This document shows, in pieces, positions 33,878 to 40,831 of a stretch of DNA of 64,000 nt (position 1 is its first letter; every line of letters starts with the position of its first letter). The DNA comes from a virus. Under the pieces are notes generated by a model that did not search any database, was not told the DNA's origin, and saw only the letters and a list, made by a program, of their open reading frames with translations. The stretch is taken from positions 1 through 64,000 of IMG/VR virus record IMGVR_UViG_3300009009_000011, one strand, 5' to 3'. Made by a program: the position numbers and the translations under genes.

Positions 33878-34101
33878 ATTTTTATATATATTAAGTCCAT
33901 ATTTTTACCAAATACTTTTTTAAAACAAGGATATTTATATTTCTTATTTTCTAATTTTAGGCAATCTGAATTATCCTTAAAATAACAACCTTCACATTTA
34001 TGATGATAAATTTCGTTAATAATACTATTATTATTACAGAGTGCTTTAACTCGCATTAATTTAACACCTTTATATTCATATATCTTATGTATTTTACTCA
34101 T
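33874..34101 (-). CDS. small Cys-rich protein
   Basis: 75 aa with CNNN, HHKCEGCYFKDNSDCL and PCFKK: four Cys and His likely to bind a metal. One of several small Cys-rich proteins in this arm. Function unknown. Confidence 0.55.
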   Translation of the reverse strand: MSKIHKIYEYKGVKLMRVKALCNNNSIINEIYHHKCEGCYFKDNSDCLKLENKKYKYPCFKKVFGKNMDLIYIKI

Positions 34102-34103
34102 GA

Positions 34104-34310
34104 TTATTTCTTTTTAGGTGTAGGACATTCAGAATAAGGATCAGTACCATAATGTTCCCCCATAGTCCAACCACATCTAGCACATATTTCTTTGTTAAAA
34201 TGTGATTTATGATCTGGACCAATATGACGAAAAGAAACGATACCACTCCTATAATAATTACTATTACTATACCGCCTTGGTTTAAATGATTTAAATTGAA
34301 TTTTTGCCAT
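34104..34310 (-). CDS. small zinc-binding-like protein
   Basis: 68 aa from the start MAKIQFKSFKPRRY; a longer reading frame to 34418 exists but runs through the inverted-repeat spacer, so the shorter start is chosen. It has CARCGW...EHYGTDPYSECP, a possible zinc site. Confidence 0.55.
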   Translation of the reverse strand: MAKIQFKSFKPRRYSNSNYYRSGIVSFRHIGPDHKSHFNKEICARCGWTMGEHYGTDPYSECPTPKKK

Positions 34311-34351
34311 GATTACAAGTATGAATGGGTTTGATAAACAAAAAAGGGGGA

Positions 34352-34372
34352 ACAAATTATAATATAATTTGT
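34352..34372. other. AT hairpin
   Basis: ACAAATTA / TAATTTGT, 8 bp, loop TAATA, in the spacer before the 68-aa gene, next to an A-tract followed by five G. Possible terminator or leader structure. Confidence 0.35.
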
Positions 34373-34388
34373 ATTGCATATATAAAGT

Positions 34389-34446
34389 AATGTAGAGTGT
34401 AATACTCATGAGGCCCACGACTGCCTAATTTCTCACACTCTACATT
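34389..34446 (-). ncRNA. intergenic element closed by a 12-bp inverted repeat
   Basis: AATGTAGAGTGT (34389-34400) and ACACTCTACATT (34435-34446) pair perfectly and enclose 34 nt with a CTCATGAG core. It lies 33 nt after the stop of the 269-aa gene. Member of the recurring inverted-repeat elements. Confidence 0.55.
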
Positions 34447-34479
34447 TGTTGTTATGTTAAATACGCCAAAATGGCCTAA

Positions 34480-35289
34480 TTATGGAAGGTCCATACCTGC
34501 GGCATCTTTGCCGGTATCGTCATCTTTGTCAGTTTCAGGTGGCATACTTACATCTTCAAGGTTTTCAACTTTCCTTTCACTTGCCCCTGCTGTATTTACA
34601 ACGTATGTTACTTCTTCAGCAAGCAGAGGTTCTACACGCTTTTGGTATTGTGCAATAGCCAATGACATGAGTGAAGGAATCTGATGGTCGTATATGAACA
34701 TACGCATTTCCCTCATTACAGTTTTGGATTTTTCACCAAATTTACCTGTACTGATGTCTTTCCTTGCATTTGAAAGAACTTTACCATCAGGTCCTATTAC
34801 ATGATGTCCAGGTACCTGAACAGCTACGAATACCCCCATTACAGGGTTACGCATTTTAAGCCTTGGGTTACCTTCATCATCTTTTTTCATACCTTCAAAC
34901 CATTTTTCCTTTTCTTTTAATCTTTCGATTATGTCAGAGAAGAATTCAGGTTGCTGGTTTTCAAATAAGTTATCAGCCCATGCTTTACGTGGTACAACAA
35001 TGGGTTCATCAGGACTTGTTACAGTCTTGACGTAGTCAGTTTTAACTATCCTGAGATAGTTAGTGTCTCTGAGTGTAGGATTGGCTTTTTTAGCTTCATC
35101 CGAAAGTTTGGTTCTCAGAGTGAATTGATCTTTTTCTACATTATCGCTACTTACTTTCACCTTACCTGTTAAGATGAATTTTGTTTTTTGAGGTATAAGC
35201 GGATGTGCAGCAGGCCCGAATAGGCCAGGATTCAGTTCAATTAGTTTTTGCCGAATTTCAGCTTCGGTGGCTTTTGTTTTTTGTGCCAT
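34480..35289 (-). CDS. hypothetical protein with acidic tail
   Basis: 269 aa. Beta-rich core (KFILTGKVKVSSDNVEKDQFTLRTKL; VMGVFVAVQVPGHHVIGPDGK) and an acidic disordered C-terminus (ETDKDDDTGKDAAG). The coding sequence is richer in G and C than its neighbours, which suggests high expression. An acidic tail also occurs in ssDNA-binding proteins; that role is not shown. Confidence 0.6.
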   Translation of the reverse strand: MAQKTKATEAEIRQKLIELNPGLFGPAAHPLIPQKTKFILTGKVKVSSDNVEKDQFTLRTKLSDEAKKANPTLRDTNYLRIVKTDYVKTVTSPDEPIVVPRKAWADNLFENQQPEFFSDIIERLKEKEKWFEGMKKDDEGNPRLKMRNPVMGVFVAVQVPGHHVIGPDGKVLSNARKDISTGKFGEKSKTVMREMRMFIYDHQIPSLMSLAIAQYQKRVEPLLAEEVTYVVNTAGASERKVENLEDVSMPPETDKDDDTGKDAAGMDLP

Positions 35290-35527
35290 AATGTTTTAAA
35301 TAATAGTGAGTTTTTGTGAATTAGCGAATTATATATAGTGGTTATTGTTGTCAATCTATTTCAATGCGTAGACCCTAGTCTTTAAACCGTAGCTTCTACT
35401 CTTTTGTTAGCATCGTGAACTGTTTTGTAATTCAGTTATCACATAACCCTGCAATAGGTTATTGGCTGTTTTTAAGACATTGCATATCTTATTATCAGAC
35501 TTAACTCATCGTCATGAGTGATATTGT
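35290..35527. other. folded spacer
   Basis: No ORF. Perfect hairpins: AGAC-CCTA-GTCT inside GTAGA/TCTAC, AACTG/CAGTT, ATAACC/GGTTAT and ACTCAT-CGTC-ATGAGT. Together with the next element it makes a 330-nt folded gap upstream of the 269-aa gene. Confidence 0.45.
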
Positions 35528-35616
35528 TAAAAGCCTTGTTATAATAAATAAATTATCAATTTGAAATATGTACACAATTATCCTGTAATTATACAAAGAA
35601 CGCATAACAAGGCTTT
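35528..35616 (-). ncRNA. intergenic element closed by a 13-bp inverted repeat
   Basis: AAAGCCTTGTTAT and ATAACAAGGCTTT pair perfectly and enclose about 60 nt with AATTA/TAATT and AAATT/AATTT hairpins. It begins about 7 nt after the stop of the gene at 35623. ATAACAAGG also occurs in the P1 of RNA candidate 3. Confidence 0.6.
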
Positions 35617-35622
35617 ATATTA

Positions 35623-35907
35623 TTATTTATTAGATTGCATGGTTAAAACATATACGTCTATTGCAGACTTTAATGATTTAGCCATCATTATCTCTTTAAT
35701 ATCAAACTCTGGGTTTGGATGTTCAGTGTGACCAAATAAGTCACGTTTAGTACCAATCTTCCCAATTATTGTATTTGTTGGGTCATCAATACTGTCAAGT
35801 AAACTTTGAGTTGATACTTCTGTTTCAGGGAATTTAATTTGCCCATAACCAATGATGTTATCATCAACATCTAGTATTGGTGTGTGTATACAATTAATTT
35901 TCCTCAT
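35623..35907 (-). CDS. hypothetical protein
   Basis: 94 aa, acidic, alpha/beta. No motif recognised. Its start overlaps the stop of the 58-aa Cys protein (ATGA). Confidence 0.55.
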   Translation of the reverse strand: MRKINCIHTPILDVDDNIIGYGQIKFPETEVSTQSLLDSIDDPTNTIIGKIGTKRDLFGHTEHPNPEFDIKEIMMAKSLKSAIDVYVLTMQSNK

Positions 35908-36080
35908 GATTTAGATGTTTTTGGTTTGTTATGTATTGTACACAATTTACATTGTGGGCTATTTAAATTCGGCCCCACACATGTTATACAGTCTGCTTTA
36001 TTTGTAGGGTATTCCCTTGACCCAGTCATATATGGTTCAACGTGACCATATCGTAGTTGTTTAATTTGTTGTGGTGTCAT
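35904..36080 (-). CDS. small CxxC...CxxC protein (58 aa)
   Basis: Found by eye: MTPQQIKQLRYGHVEPYMTG..., then CITCVGPNLNSPQCKLC, a zinc-ribbon pattern. The start follows the shared AATCACGACA motif directly, and the stop overlaps the next start. Good support for a real gene. Confidence 0.6.
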   Translation of the reverse strand: MTPQQIKQLRYGHVEPYMTGSREYPTNKADCITCVGPNLNSPQCKLCTIHNKPKTSKS

Positions 36081-36088
36081 TGTCGTGA

Positions 36089-36478
36089 TTATGTTAAAGG
36101 TTTAAATGATGCACATTGTCTTGTTGGTCTTTCAGGGTTACGTAGATATGTATTACAATGGTCTTGATGATCACATTGTAGGCATAGTGTCCCAGATGTA
36201 ATGGTTTTAGGTGGAGTAGAAAGCACAAGTTTAGCTAAACAATTAGGCATATTGTTTTGTATACTATTATATGCTTTAATAGCTAATGATAGTTTTCCAA
36301 CTGAACATATTATATTATTCATATGTTTTATATGAAAAAATATGGTCTCTGTTGTATGACCAAACCTGTTAGTTTGTAAGGTTATAGTCATTTCTATTTT
36401 CTTTTGTTCAGCACTTGATGATGCTATAATATGTTTATATTCACCATCTAATTGACTTGATAATATTGTATGTGCCAT
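36089..36478 (-). CDS. hypothetical protein with C-terminal Cys cluster
   Basis: 129 aa. Last 30 residues hold LCLQCDHQDHCNTYLRNPERPTRQCASF, a possible zinc site. Its start overlaps the stop of the 67-aa gene by 1 nt. Confidence 0.55.
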   Translation of the reverse strand: MAHTILSSQLDGEYKHIIASSSAEQKKIEMTITLQTNRFGHTTETIFFHIKHMNNIICSVGKLSLAIKAYNSIQNNMPNCLAKLVLSTPPKTITSGTLCLQCDHQDHCNTYLRNPERPTRQCASFKPLT

Positions 36479-36681
36479 TATTTGCGCTTTGACCTTTCTT
36501 CAATACGCATTCTTTGTAAGATACCATTGTCCATTTTTATTATGGAGTTGGCTAATTTTGAGATGGCTGATGCTTTTTCGACAGTTAATTTACCGTCATG
36601 TACTTCTTTTGAATAAGTGATTAAGTCTGATTTGTAATCTCTTAATTCATTTAAATCTGTTGTCGTGATTGGGTTTTTCAT
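36478..36681 (-). CDS. small hypothetical protein
   Basis: 67 aa, helical, no motif. A copy of the AATCACGACA sequence lies inside its first codons instead of upstream of the start. Confidence 0.5.
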   Translation of the reverse strand: MKNPITTTDLNELRDYKSDLITYSKEVHDGKLTVEKASAISKLANSIIKMDNGILQRMRIEERSKRK

Positions 36682-37097
36682 GATTTTTGGTTTTTAATTT
36701 GACGATATAAAGTTAATTGTGCTTTTTTGAGTTCTATTTGTTCTGGAGTTATTGAGTTTTTGTCTAAATGAAGATCATATATTATAGTATGTTTTATATA
36801 ATCTGGTGTTAAAGTGTTTCGTTTTATTTGCTCTCTTTTTATTCTACATCTACGTATTATATCTTTACCTTTTTTTGTTTTTGAGTATTTTTTGTTTTTT
36901 TCTCTTATGTGTTTTTTGTTATTATTTCTCCATATTTTATTTTCTTCTCTTGCACATTCTTTGCATATATTTGTTGGAATGTGATATATATATGTTTTAT
37001 TTGGTCTTTTTGTGGTTACTTTTTGTATACGGAAGTTATTTATTGGCAATTCTTTGCCATTTGAATGTAATGGACCATAACATATTTTAGTTACCAT
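36678..37097 (-). CDS. zinc-finger HNH/endonuclease VII-like protein
   Basis: 139 aa, very basic. C-Y-G-P-L near the N-terminus and NICKECAREENKIWRNNNKKH in the middle resemble phage zinc-finger nucleases of the HNH/endonuclease VII group. The catalytic residues are not clear, so the family call is tentative. Start directly after the CACGACA motif. Confidence 0.5.
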   Translation of the reverse strand: MVTKICYGPLHSNGKELPINNFRIQKVTTKRPNKTYIYHIPTNICKECAREENKIWRNNNKKHIREKNKKYSKTKKGKDIIRRCRIKREQIKRNTLTPDYIKHTIIYDLHLDKNSITPEQIELKKAQLTLYRQIKNQKS

Positions 37098-37393
37098 TGT
37101 CGTGAAGTTTTAGTTATAAAACTAGGGGTTGATGTTGCTAAGCTTTGTCCAATTTCTATTCCGAAGTTGAATAGGTCGGTAGTGTTTAACTCATATAGAG
37201 ATGCTATTATTAAAAAACGATGTATTATTCTTTTTCCTGTAAAGCTTTTTACTCTTTTACTTTTGTGTATGTATAGTTTAATATATGACCAATGTTTTTC
37301 CATTAATTCAATGGTTGGTTGAATTTTACTTTCTCTTGTTCCGGCTGGTATTGGCCAAAAAGCTTGGTCTACATGAGTTTTATACTCTTTCAT
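37091..37393 (-). CDS. small hypothetical protein
   Basis: 100 aa, basic, helical. No motif recognised. Preceded by the AATCACGACA start motif and by the 640-nt folded gap, so it probably begins this unit. Confidence 0.5.
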   Translation of the reverse strand: MKEYKTHVDQAFWPIPAGTRESKIQPTIELMEKHWSYIKLYIHKSKRVKSFTGKRIIHRFLIIASLYELNTTDLFNFGIEIGQSLATSTPSFITKTSRQW

Positions 37394-38034
37394 TGTCGTG
37401 ATTATTAATGGTTAATATTACTCAGTTATCAAGCTGAGTCGCACAATTAGTTTATTAAGCTAGGAACTCAATCCGAATATTACATTATTTCAATACTTTA
37501 TTAAATGGAAACCAGGTTCAATGTTAGCTTATTCAACTATACTTCACATACTTATGATTATATATGAAGGCTAATGTTTTTATTATTGAAACATCTTTCA
37601 GCTTACGCTTAGTCGGATGAACATTAGCTGCCCTTGCACAATTTACCTAGATCATTGATATGATTTAATATATGTCCTTTGATTGTGCATGATATTATCA
37701 CCTTATGCTATAATTTAGACTGATAAAGGTGTAGATATTAAAGGCCCCCTAATTATAGCAATATTATAGTCAAGGAGCCAGTTATTTCATTAAATCTAAA
37801 TATTATTTTATTTGTTCCAGTTATATAGTTATGGTCAGACACCTGTAATGGAGCAAATAGGTGAAACTAACTCTAATTTGTGTCTGGTGTGCAGTCTTTG
37901 TATTGAGGATATTGACTGCTTATATAATTTAATATTCAGATAATTATAACCAATGTATTCAATATGATTGATAAACATAGGCTATTAATTTGCTTATTGT
38001 CCTTATTTATGTATCAATGGTATTATAGCGTAAA
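37394..38034. other. 640-nt gene-free folded region
   Basis: No ORF worth reporting. Stems include ACTCAG/CTGAGT (37420-37439), TGCACAAT/ATTGTGCA (37636-37690, with an inner ATCAT/ATGAT hairpin), ACCTT/AAGGT (37701-37731), CAGACAC/GTGTCTG (37836-37886) and GCAGTC/GACTGC (37891-37919). Could hold one or several structured RNAs; strand not resolved. Confidence 0.5.
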
Positions 38035-38053
38035 GAGCAGTTTATTACTGCTC
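38035..38053 (-). terminator. hairpin terminator after the 80-aa gene
   Basis: GAGCAG / CTGCTC with loop TTTATTA, 5 nt after the stop at 38058; the minus-strand RNA continues TTTACG, a short T-tract. Confidence 0.55.
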
Positions 38054-38057
38054 ACTA

Positions 38058-38300
38058 TCATCCACCCTTCTTTACTGTGGTTTCAGGCACTAACTCAAAC
38101 CCTATCATCGGTGTACCTGTCTTCTTCTGGTCATATTGGTTAATTCTGACCTTGTGACCATCAATTTCAGCGACTTTCTTGGTCTCTACAAACTGTTCAC
38201 CAAAATGAATATCGCTGATTTCCATCTGTGCGTTGCCTTTGAGTGTGGCTAATGCAGACTCACTAAAGGACTTTTCTGGTTTTGCATAAAAGCTTTTCAT
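38058..38300 (-). CDS. small hypothetical protein
   Basis: 80 aa, less AT-rich codons than the neighbours, beta-rich C-terminal half. No motif recognised. CACGAC directly precedes its start codon, like the shared start motif. First gene leftward from the divergent control region. Confidence 0.55.
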   Translation of the reverse strand: MKSFYAKPEKSFSESALATLKGNAQMEISDIHFGEQFVETKKVAEIDGHKVRINQYDQKKTGTPMIGFELVPETTVKKGG

Positions 38301-38547
38301 GTCGTGGTTTTTAGTTTTTAAAACTTATTTATTATTGGTGACGGGGTACAACCCCTTCCCGAAGGGCTCGGGGGTAGTTGATATGAGGCAGTTAGCGGGG
38401 GCTATTATATATACAAAATGTACGGTTAAGACGGGCTACTATATACACAGTTTATACAGTTCTCACACACGTTAATATATAGTATGGGGTAGGGGGGTAT
38501 TTTATATATATAGTTAAGCCGGGGGTATTGAAAATAAAAGGTTAAAT
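38301..38547. promoter_or_regulatory. divergent control region with G-tract/AT repeats
   Basis: Lies between minus- and plus-strand arms. Five degenerate repeats of a G-tract followed by an AT-rich block: 38369-38385, 38396-38414, 38432-38448, 38492-38513 and 38520-38530, of the form CGGGGGTATT or CGGGGGCTATTATATA. G/C hairpins at 38343-38372 add structure. Candidate replication origin or regulator-binding array. Confidence 0.5.
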
Positions 38548-38577
38548 TTGTAACCTTTATATTTTTAATACGTATAA
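38548..38577 (+). promoter_or_regulatory. ECF-type promoter P38 for the right arm
   Basis: TTGTAAC, 14 nt, TACGTATAA; 22 nt before the first plus-strand gene. An 8-bp inverted repeat AAAGGTTA / TAACCTTT overlaps the -35 box and could be an operator. Confidence 0.7.
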
Positions 38578-38599
38578 TGAGTATAAATATGTATATAGT

Positions 38600-38860
38600 A
38601 TGGTATTTACTAGGGAACAAATAGCAGATTGGGTTAAAGAGATTGATGCCTGTAAAGCAGAAGAAGAAGTGTATGGTAAACCAATAATAATGTGTAGACG
38701 TGGTGGGGTATATGAAACTACTGTTACTTTTGAATGTGAGGAGTGTGAAGAAGTGTTAAGTGTAGAACCAGGGTTAGAGGAAATAAATCATATAGATTGT
38801 AGGTGCCCAACATGTAATACAGTAAGGCCTATAACTACTATATTTTTAAGTTGTGATTAA
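38600..38860 (+). CDS. small zinc-ribbon protein
   Basis: 86 aa. CEECEEV and CRCPTCN give a CxxC-x26-CxxC ribbon (about residues 50-81). First gene of the right arm, directly under promoter P38. Function unknown. Confidence 0.6.
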   Translation: MVFTREQIADWVKEIDACKAEEEVYGKPIIMCRRGGVYETTVTFECEECEEVLSVEPGLEEINHIDCRCPTCNTVRPITTIFLSCD

Positions 38861-38861
38861 T

Positions 38862-39212
38862 ATGAAGAAAATTGATAAATTAGTTGAAAAAGCCAAGCAG
38901 TTTATATTGCTTGATGATAGGTTATTAGTATATCCATTACCATTACGTAGTTATAGTACTACGGATACGGTTTTAGATGATGAGGCTAATAAAGGTAAAA
39001 ATCCAATGCTTGACGAGTTAAAGACTGTCAAGAAGGTTGTTGAGATAAATTATAAGTATCAGGTTGCTATAGTTTTAGCAAAGTCTGATAATGTTAAAGA
39101 CCTTAACATAGGCGATAAGATTGTGTATAGGTTGTCTAATGTTATAGACTTTGACCTGCTGAAAGATGTGTCTATGCTAAAGCGATTTGAGATAATAGCT
39201 AAAATGGTATAA
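38862..39212 (+). CDS. GroES/gp31-like co-chaperonin candidate
   Basis: 116 aa from MKKIDKLVEK. The C-terminal half has the Cpn10 layout: an N-terminal strand DDRLLVYPLP, a mobile region, then YKYQVAIVLAKSDN, IGDKIVYRL and a final strand RFEIIAKM. Phage co-chaperonins (such as T4 gp31) help fold the capsid protein with host GroEL. The match is by layout and is weak. Confidence 0.45.
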   Translation: MKKIDKLVEKAKQFILLDDRLLVYPLPLRSYSTTDTVLDDEANKGKNPMLDELKTVKKVVEINYKYQVAIVLAKSDNVKDLNIGDKIVYRLSNVIDFDLLKDVSMLKRFEIIAKMV

Positions 39213-39214
39213 TT

Positions 39215-39370
39215 ATGTGGTACAGGAAGTTAAAGCGTAAAATAAAGCGGCTTATATCGACTGTAAAGAAGAAATTGCCACATAAACCTGATGCTATGAC
39301 AAAGTTATATTATATCTTGAGTAATGTTAATGGTAAGTATTATTTTACAGACTCATTAAAAAAGCTATAA
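39215..39370 (+). CDS. small basic protein (51 aa)
   Basis: Found by eye: MWYRKLKRKIKRLISTVKKKL... Very basic N-terminal half. It lies 2 nt after the GroES-like gene. Function unknown. Confidence 0.5.
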   Translation: MWYRKLKRKIKRLISTVKKKLPHKPDAMTKLYYILSNVNGKYYFTDSLKKL

Positions 39371-39396
39371 TAAACTAAAAAAATATTTTGTATAAA

Positions 39397-39426
39397 GTGC
39401 AACAAAATTGTAACTTGTACGTATAA
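39397..39426 (+). promoter_or_regulatory. ECF-type promoter P39
   Basis: GTGCAAC, 14 nt, TACGTATAA, with an extra TTGTAAC 3 nt upstream of the -10, as in P40. Would drive the folded leader and the 39714-40490 genes. Confidence 0.6.
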
Positions 39427-39428
39427 CG

Positions 39429-39713
39429 AGTAGATCCTTGAACCCTCCCTGGTGTCTGGTAAACAATTGGGAGGAGAGTTGGGTGGAGATACTACAAATA
39501 GTAGGACGGTCATCCATTGGTCACAAAGAATAAAATATAAGTTTTAGGTGAGGTGTATATAAAAGGATACACCGAGGTAGACAAATTAACTATTGTCAGC
39601 ACTGCCTAATAACTGAAGTTTTTATTTAAAAAGGAGGTCTTTTACCGCAAGGTAAAGGGAACACCTCTATTAGTTAATATCATATATTATTTAATTGGCT
39701 TTGACTTCTTATT
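39429..39713 (+). ncRNA. structured leader or small RNA downstream of P39
   Basis: About 280 nt between the promoter and the next start codon. Stems: CCTCCC/GGGAGG, TACTA-CAAA-TAGTA, GGTGTAT/ATACACC (7 bp), AGGTAG/CTGCCT (with a U.G pair, plus strand) enclosing GACAA/TTGTC, and GAGGT...ACCTC enclosing TTTACC-GCAA-GGTAAA (GNRA tetraloop). Could be a regulatory 5' leader; no known riboswitch recognised. Confidence 0.55.
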
Positions 39714-39959
39714 ATGAAAAGTTTGAATAGTGTTCAACAAAATATATTTAATGATTTTTTATTATTAAAGGTTATACAAGATGATAATAATCATAATAAG
39801 TTATGGGCCATAAATATATTATATGAAAGATTTGGTGATCGGGTTTTAGATAAGGGTTTACTGAAACCTATAGCAAAAGAGTTGGGGGTAGCTAGGTATG
39901 TTGTAGTTGATTATATAAAGTATAAGTTAAAAGGGTTACCTCATGGCAAAATTAAGTAA
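39714..39959 (+). CDS. small HTH-like protein
   Basis: 81 aa. The C-terminal LLKPIAKELGVARYVVVDYIKYKL resembles a helix-turn-helix recognition unit. Overlaps the next gene by 17 nt. Possible DNA-binding regulator; weak. Confidence 0.5.
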   Translation: MKSLNSVQQNIFNDFLLLKVIQDDNNHNKLWAINILYERFGDRVLDKGLLKPIAKELGVARYVVVDYIKYKLKGLPHGKIK

Positions 39960-40146
39960 AGCTGAGTTACGTAGGTTAGTTGAGCATGTTGAATCTGTAG
40001 GTTCAGACTTAGACACGTTAGACTTAAGGTCATTAATATGTGACGAGGGGTTGTGTCCTATCGAACATTGCGCTTATTACGGGCCAGGCGAAGTTGAATG
40101 TCCACACTTGACACAAGTGTGTGAGCTGTTAAAAAATGGTAAATGA
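39943..40146 (+). CDS. small Cys-rich protein
   Basis: 67 aa with C residues in LICDEGLCPIEHCAYY and ECPHLTQVCELL. Likely metal-binding. Overlaps the next gene by 4 nt. Confidence 0.55.
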   Translation: MAKLSKAELRRLVEHVESVGSDLDTLDLRSLICDEGLCPIEHCAYYGPGEVECPHLTQVCELLKNGK

Positions 40147-40490
40147 CTGTTATAGACAAGGCAGATGATGGTAAGTTGAGGTGGGACCTTTTACCAGTTG
40201 CCGAAATTGAAGAGCTAGTTAAAGTTATAAACATGGGGGCTGAAAAGTATGCTCCTAATAATTGGCAAAATATGCCAAATGCGACAGACCGACTATATGC
40301 TGCTTTATTGAGGCATTTAGTTGATTGGCGTAAAGGGTCTAAAATAGACCAAGAATCTGGGTTAAATCATTTAGCCCATGTGTTATGTAACGCTTTATTT
40401 TTATTGTGGTTTGACCGTAATAAAGGGGGGAGGTGCAATGATGTGCAAGAAGAAGTGGAACCAAAAGGGATTTATGCTTTTGTAAAGTGA
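40143..40490 (+). CDS. dATP/dGTP diphosphohydrolase-like (MazG-related, DUF5664)
   Basis: 115 aa. DDGKLRWDLLP, then VINMGAEKYAPNNW, then RLYAALLRHLVDWRKGSK and ESGLNHLAHVLCNALFLLW follow the family pattern. These all-alpha pyrophosphatases cleave purine dNTPs; some phages use relatives to prepare pools for modified purines. Here it probably tunes dNTP pools with the RNR downstream. No PurZ-like gene is in the window. Confidence 0.7.
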   Translation: MTVIDKADDGKLRWDLLPVAEIEELVKVINMGAEKYAPNNWQNMPNATDRLYAALLRHLVDWRKGSKIDQESGLNHLAHVLCNALFLLWFDRNKGGRCNDVQEEVEPKGIYAFVK

Positions 40491-40550
40491 GACCAAGGGG
40501 TGTAAAAAACCTCTGATTATATATAGCAGGTGTGTAACAACATTCTGTAC

Positions 40551-40588
40551 AAGGCTAGGGCTAAATACTCTAGCCTTTTATTTTTTAT
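40551..40588 (+). terminator. intrinsic terminator
   Basis: Stem AAGGCTAG / CTAGCCTT (8 bp), loop of 11 nt, followed by TTATTTTTT. Ends the P39 unit just before promoter P40. Confidence 0.85.
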
Positions 40589-40606
40589 GAAAATATTTTA
40601 CATTAA

Positions 40607-40636
40607 TTGTAACTTTATTGTAACTTATACGTATAA
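40607..40636 (+). promoter_or_regulatory. ECF-type promoter P40
   Basis: TTGTAAC, 14 nt, TACGTATAA; a second TTGTAAC sits 3 nt upstream of the -10. Drives the unit that includes the RNR. Confidence 0.7.
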
Positions 40637-40683
40637 AGGGTGTGGGGCAGTTTTAGTATAAAGTTATTTAAAATGATAATAAT

Positions 40684-40830
40684 ATGAGATTAGTTAAGTT
40701 AATACCGGTTTATAGGGTTGTTGAAGTTAGCCCTTTAAAGCCGTTGAAGAAGCGCATTTTAAAACTAATGCGGCGTTCGAAAACAAAAACAATAAGTTAT
40801 AATGTACTGATTAGGTTATTAGTTGATTAA
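40684..40830 (+). CDS. small basic protein (48 aa)
   Basis: Found by eye: MRLVKLIPVYRVVEVSPLKP... basic, ends 1 nt before the next start. Function unknown. Confidence 0.5.
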   Translation: MRLVKLIPVYRVVEVSPLKPLKKRILKLMRRSKTKTISYNVLIRLLVD

Positions 40831-40831
40831 T

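Noticed and set aside
40143-40490. Z-genome (diaminopurine) pathway
   Set aside because: The hydrolase is related to enzymes of that pathway, but no PurZ-like gene is in the window, so only a pool-control role can be claimed.
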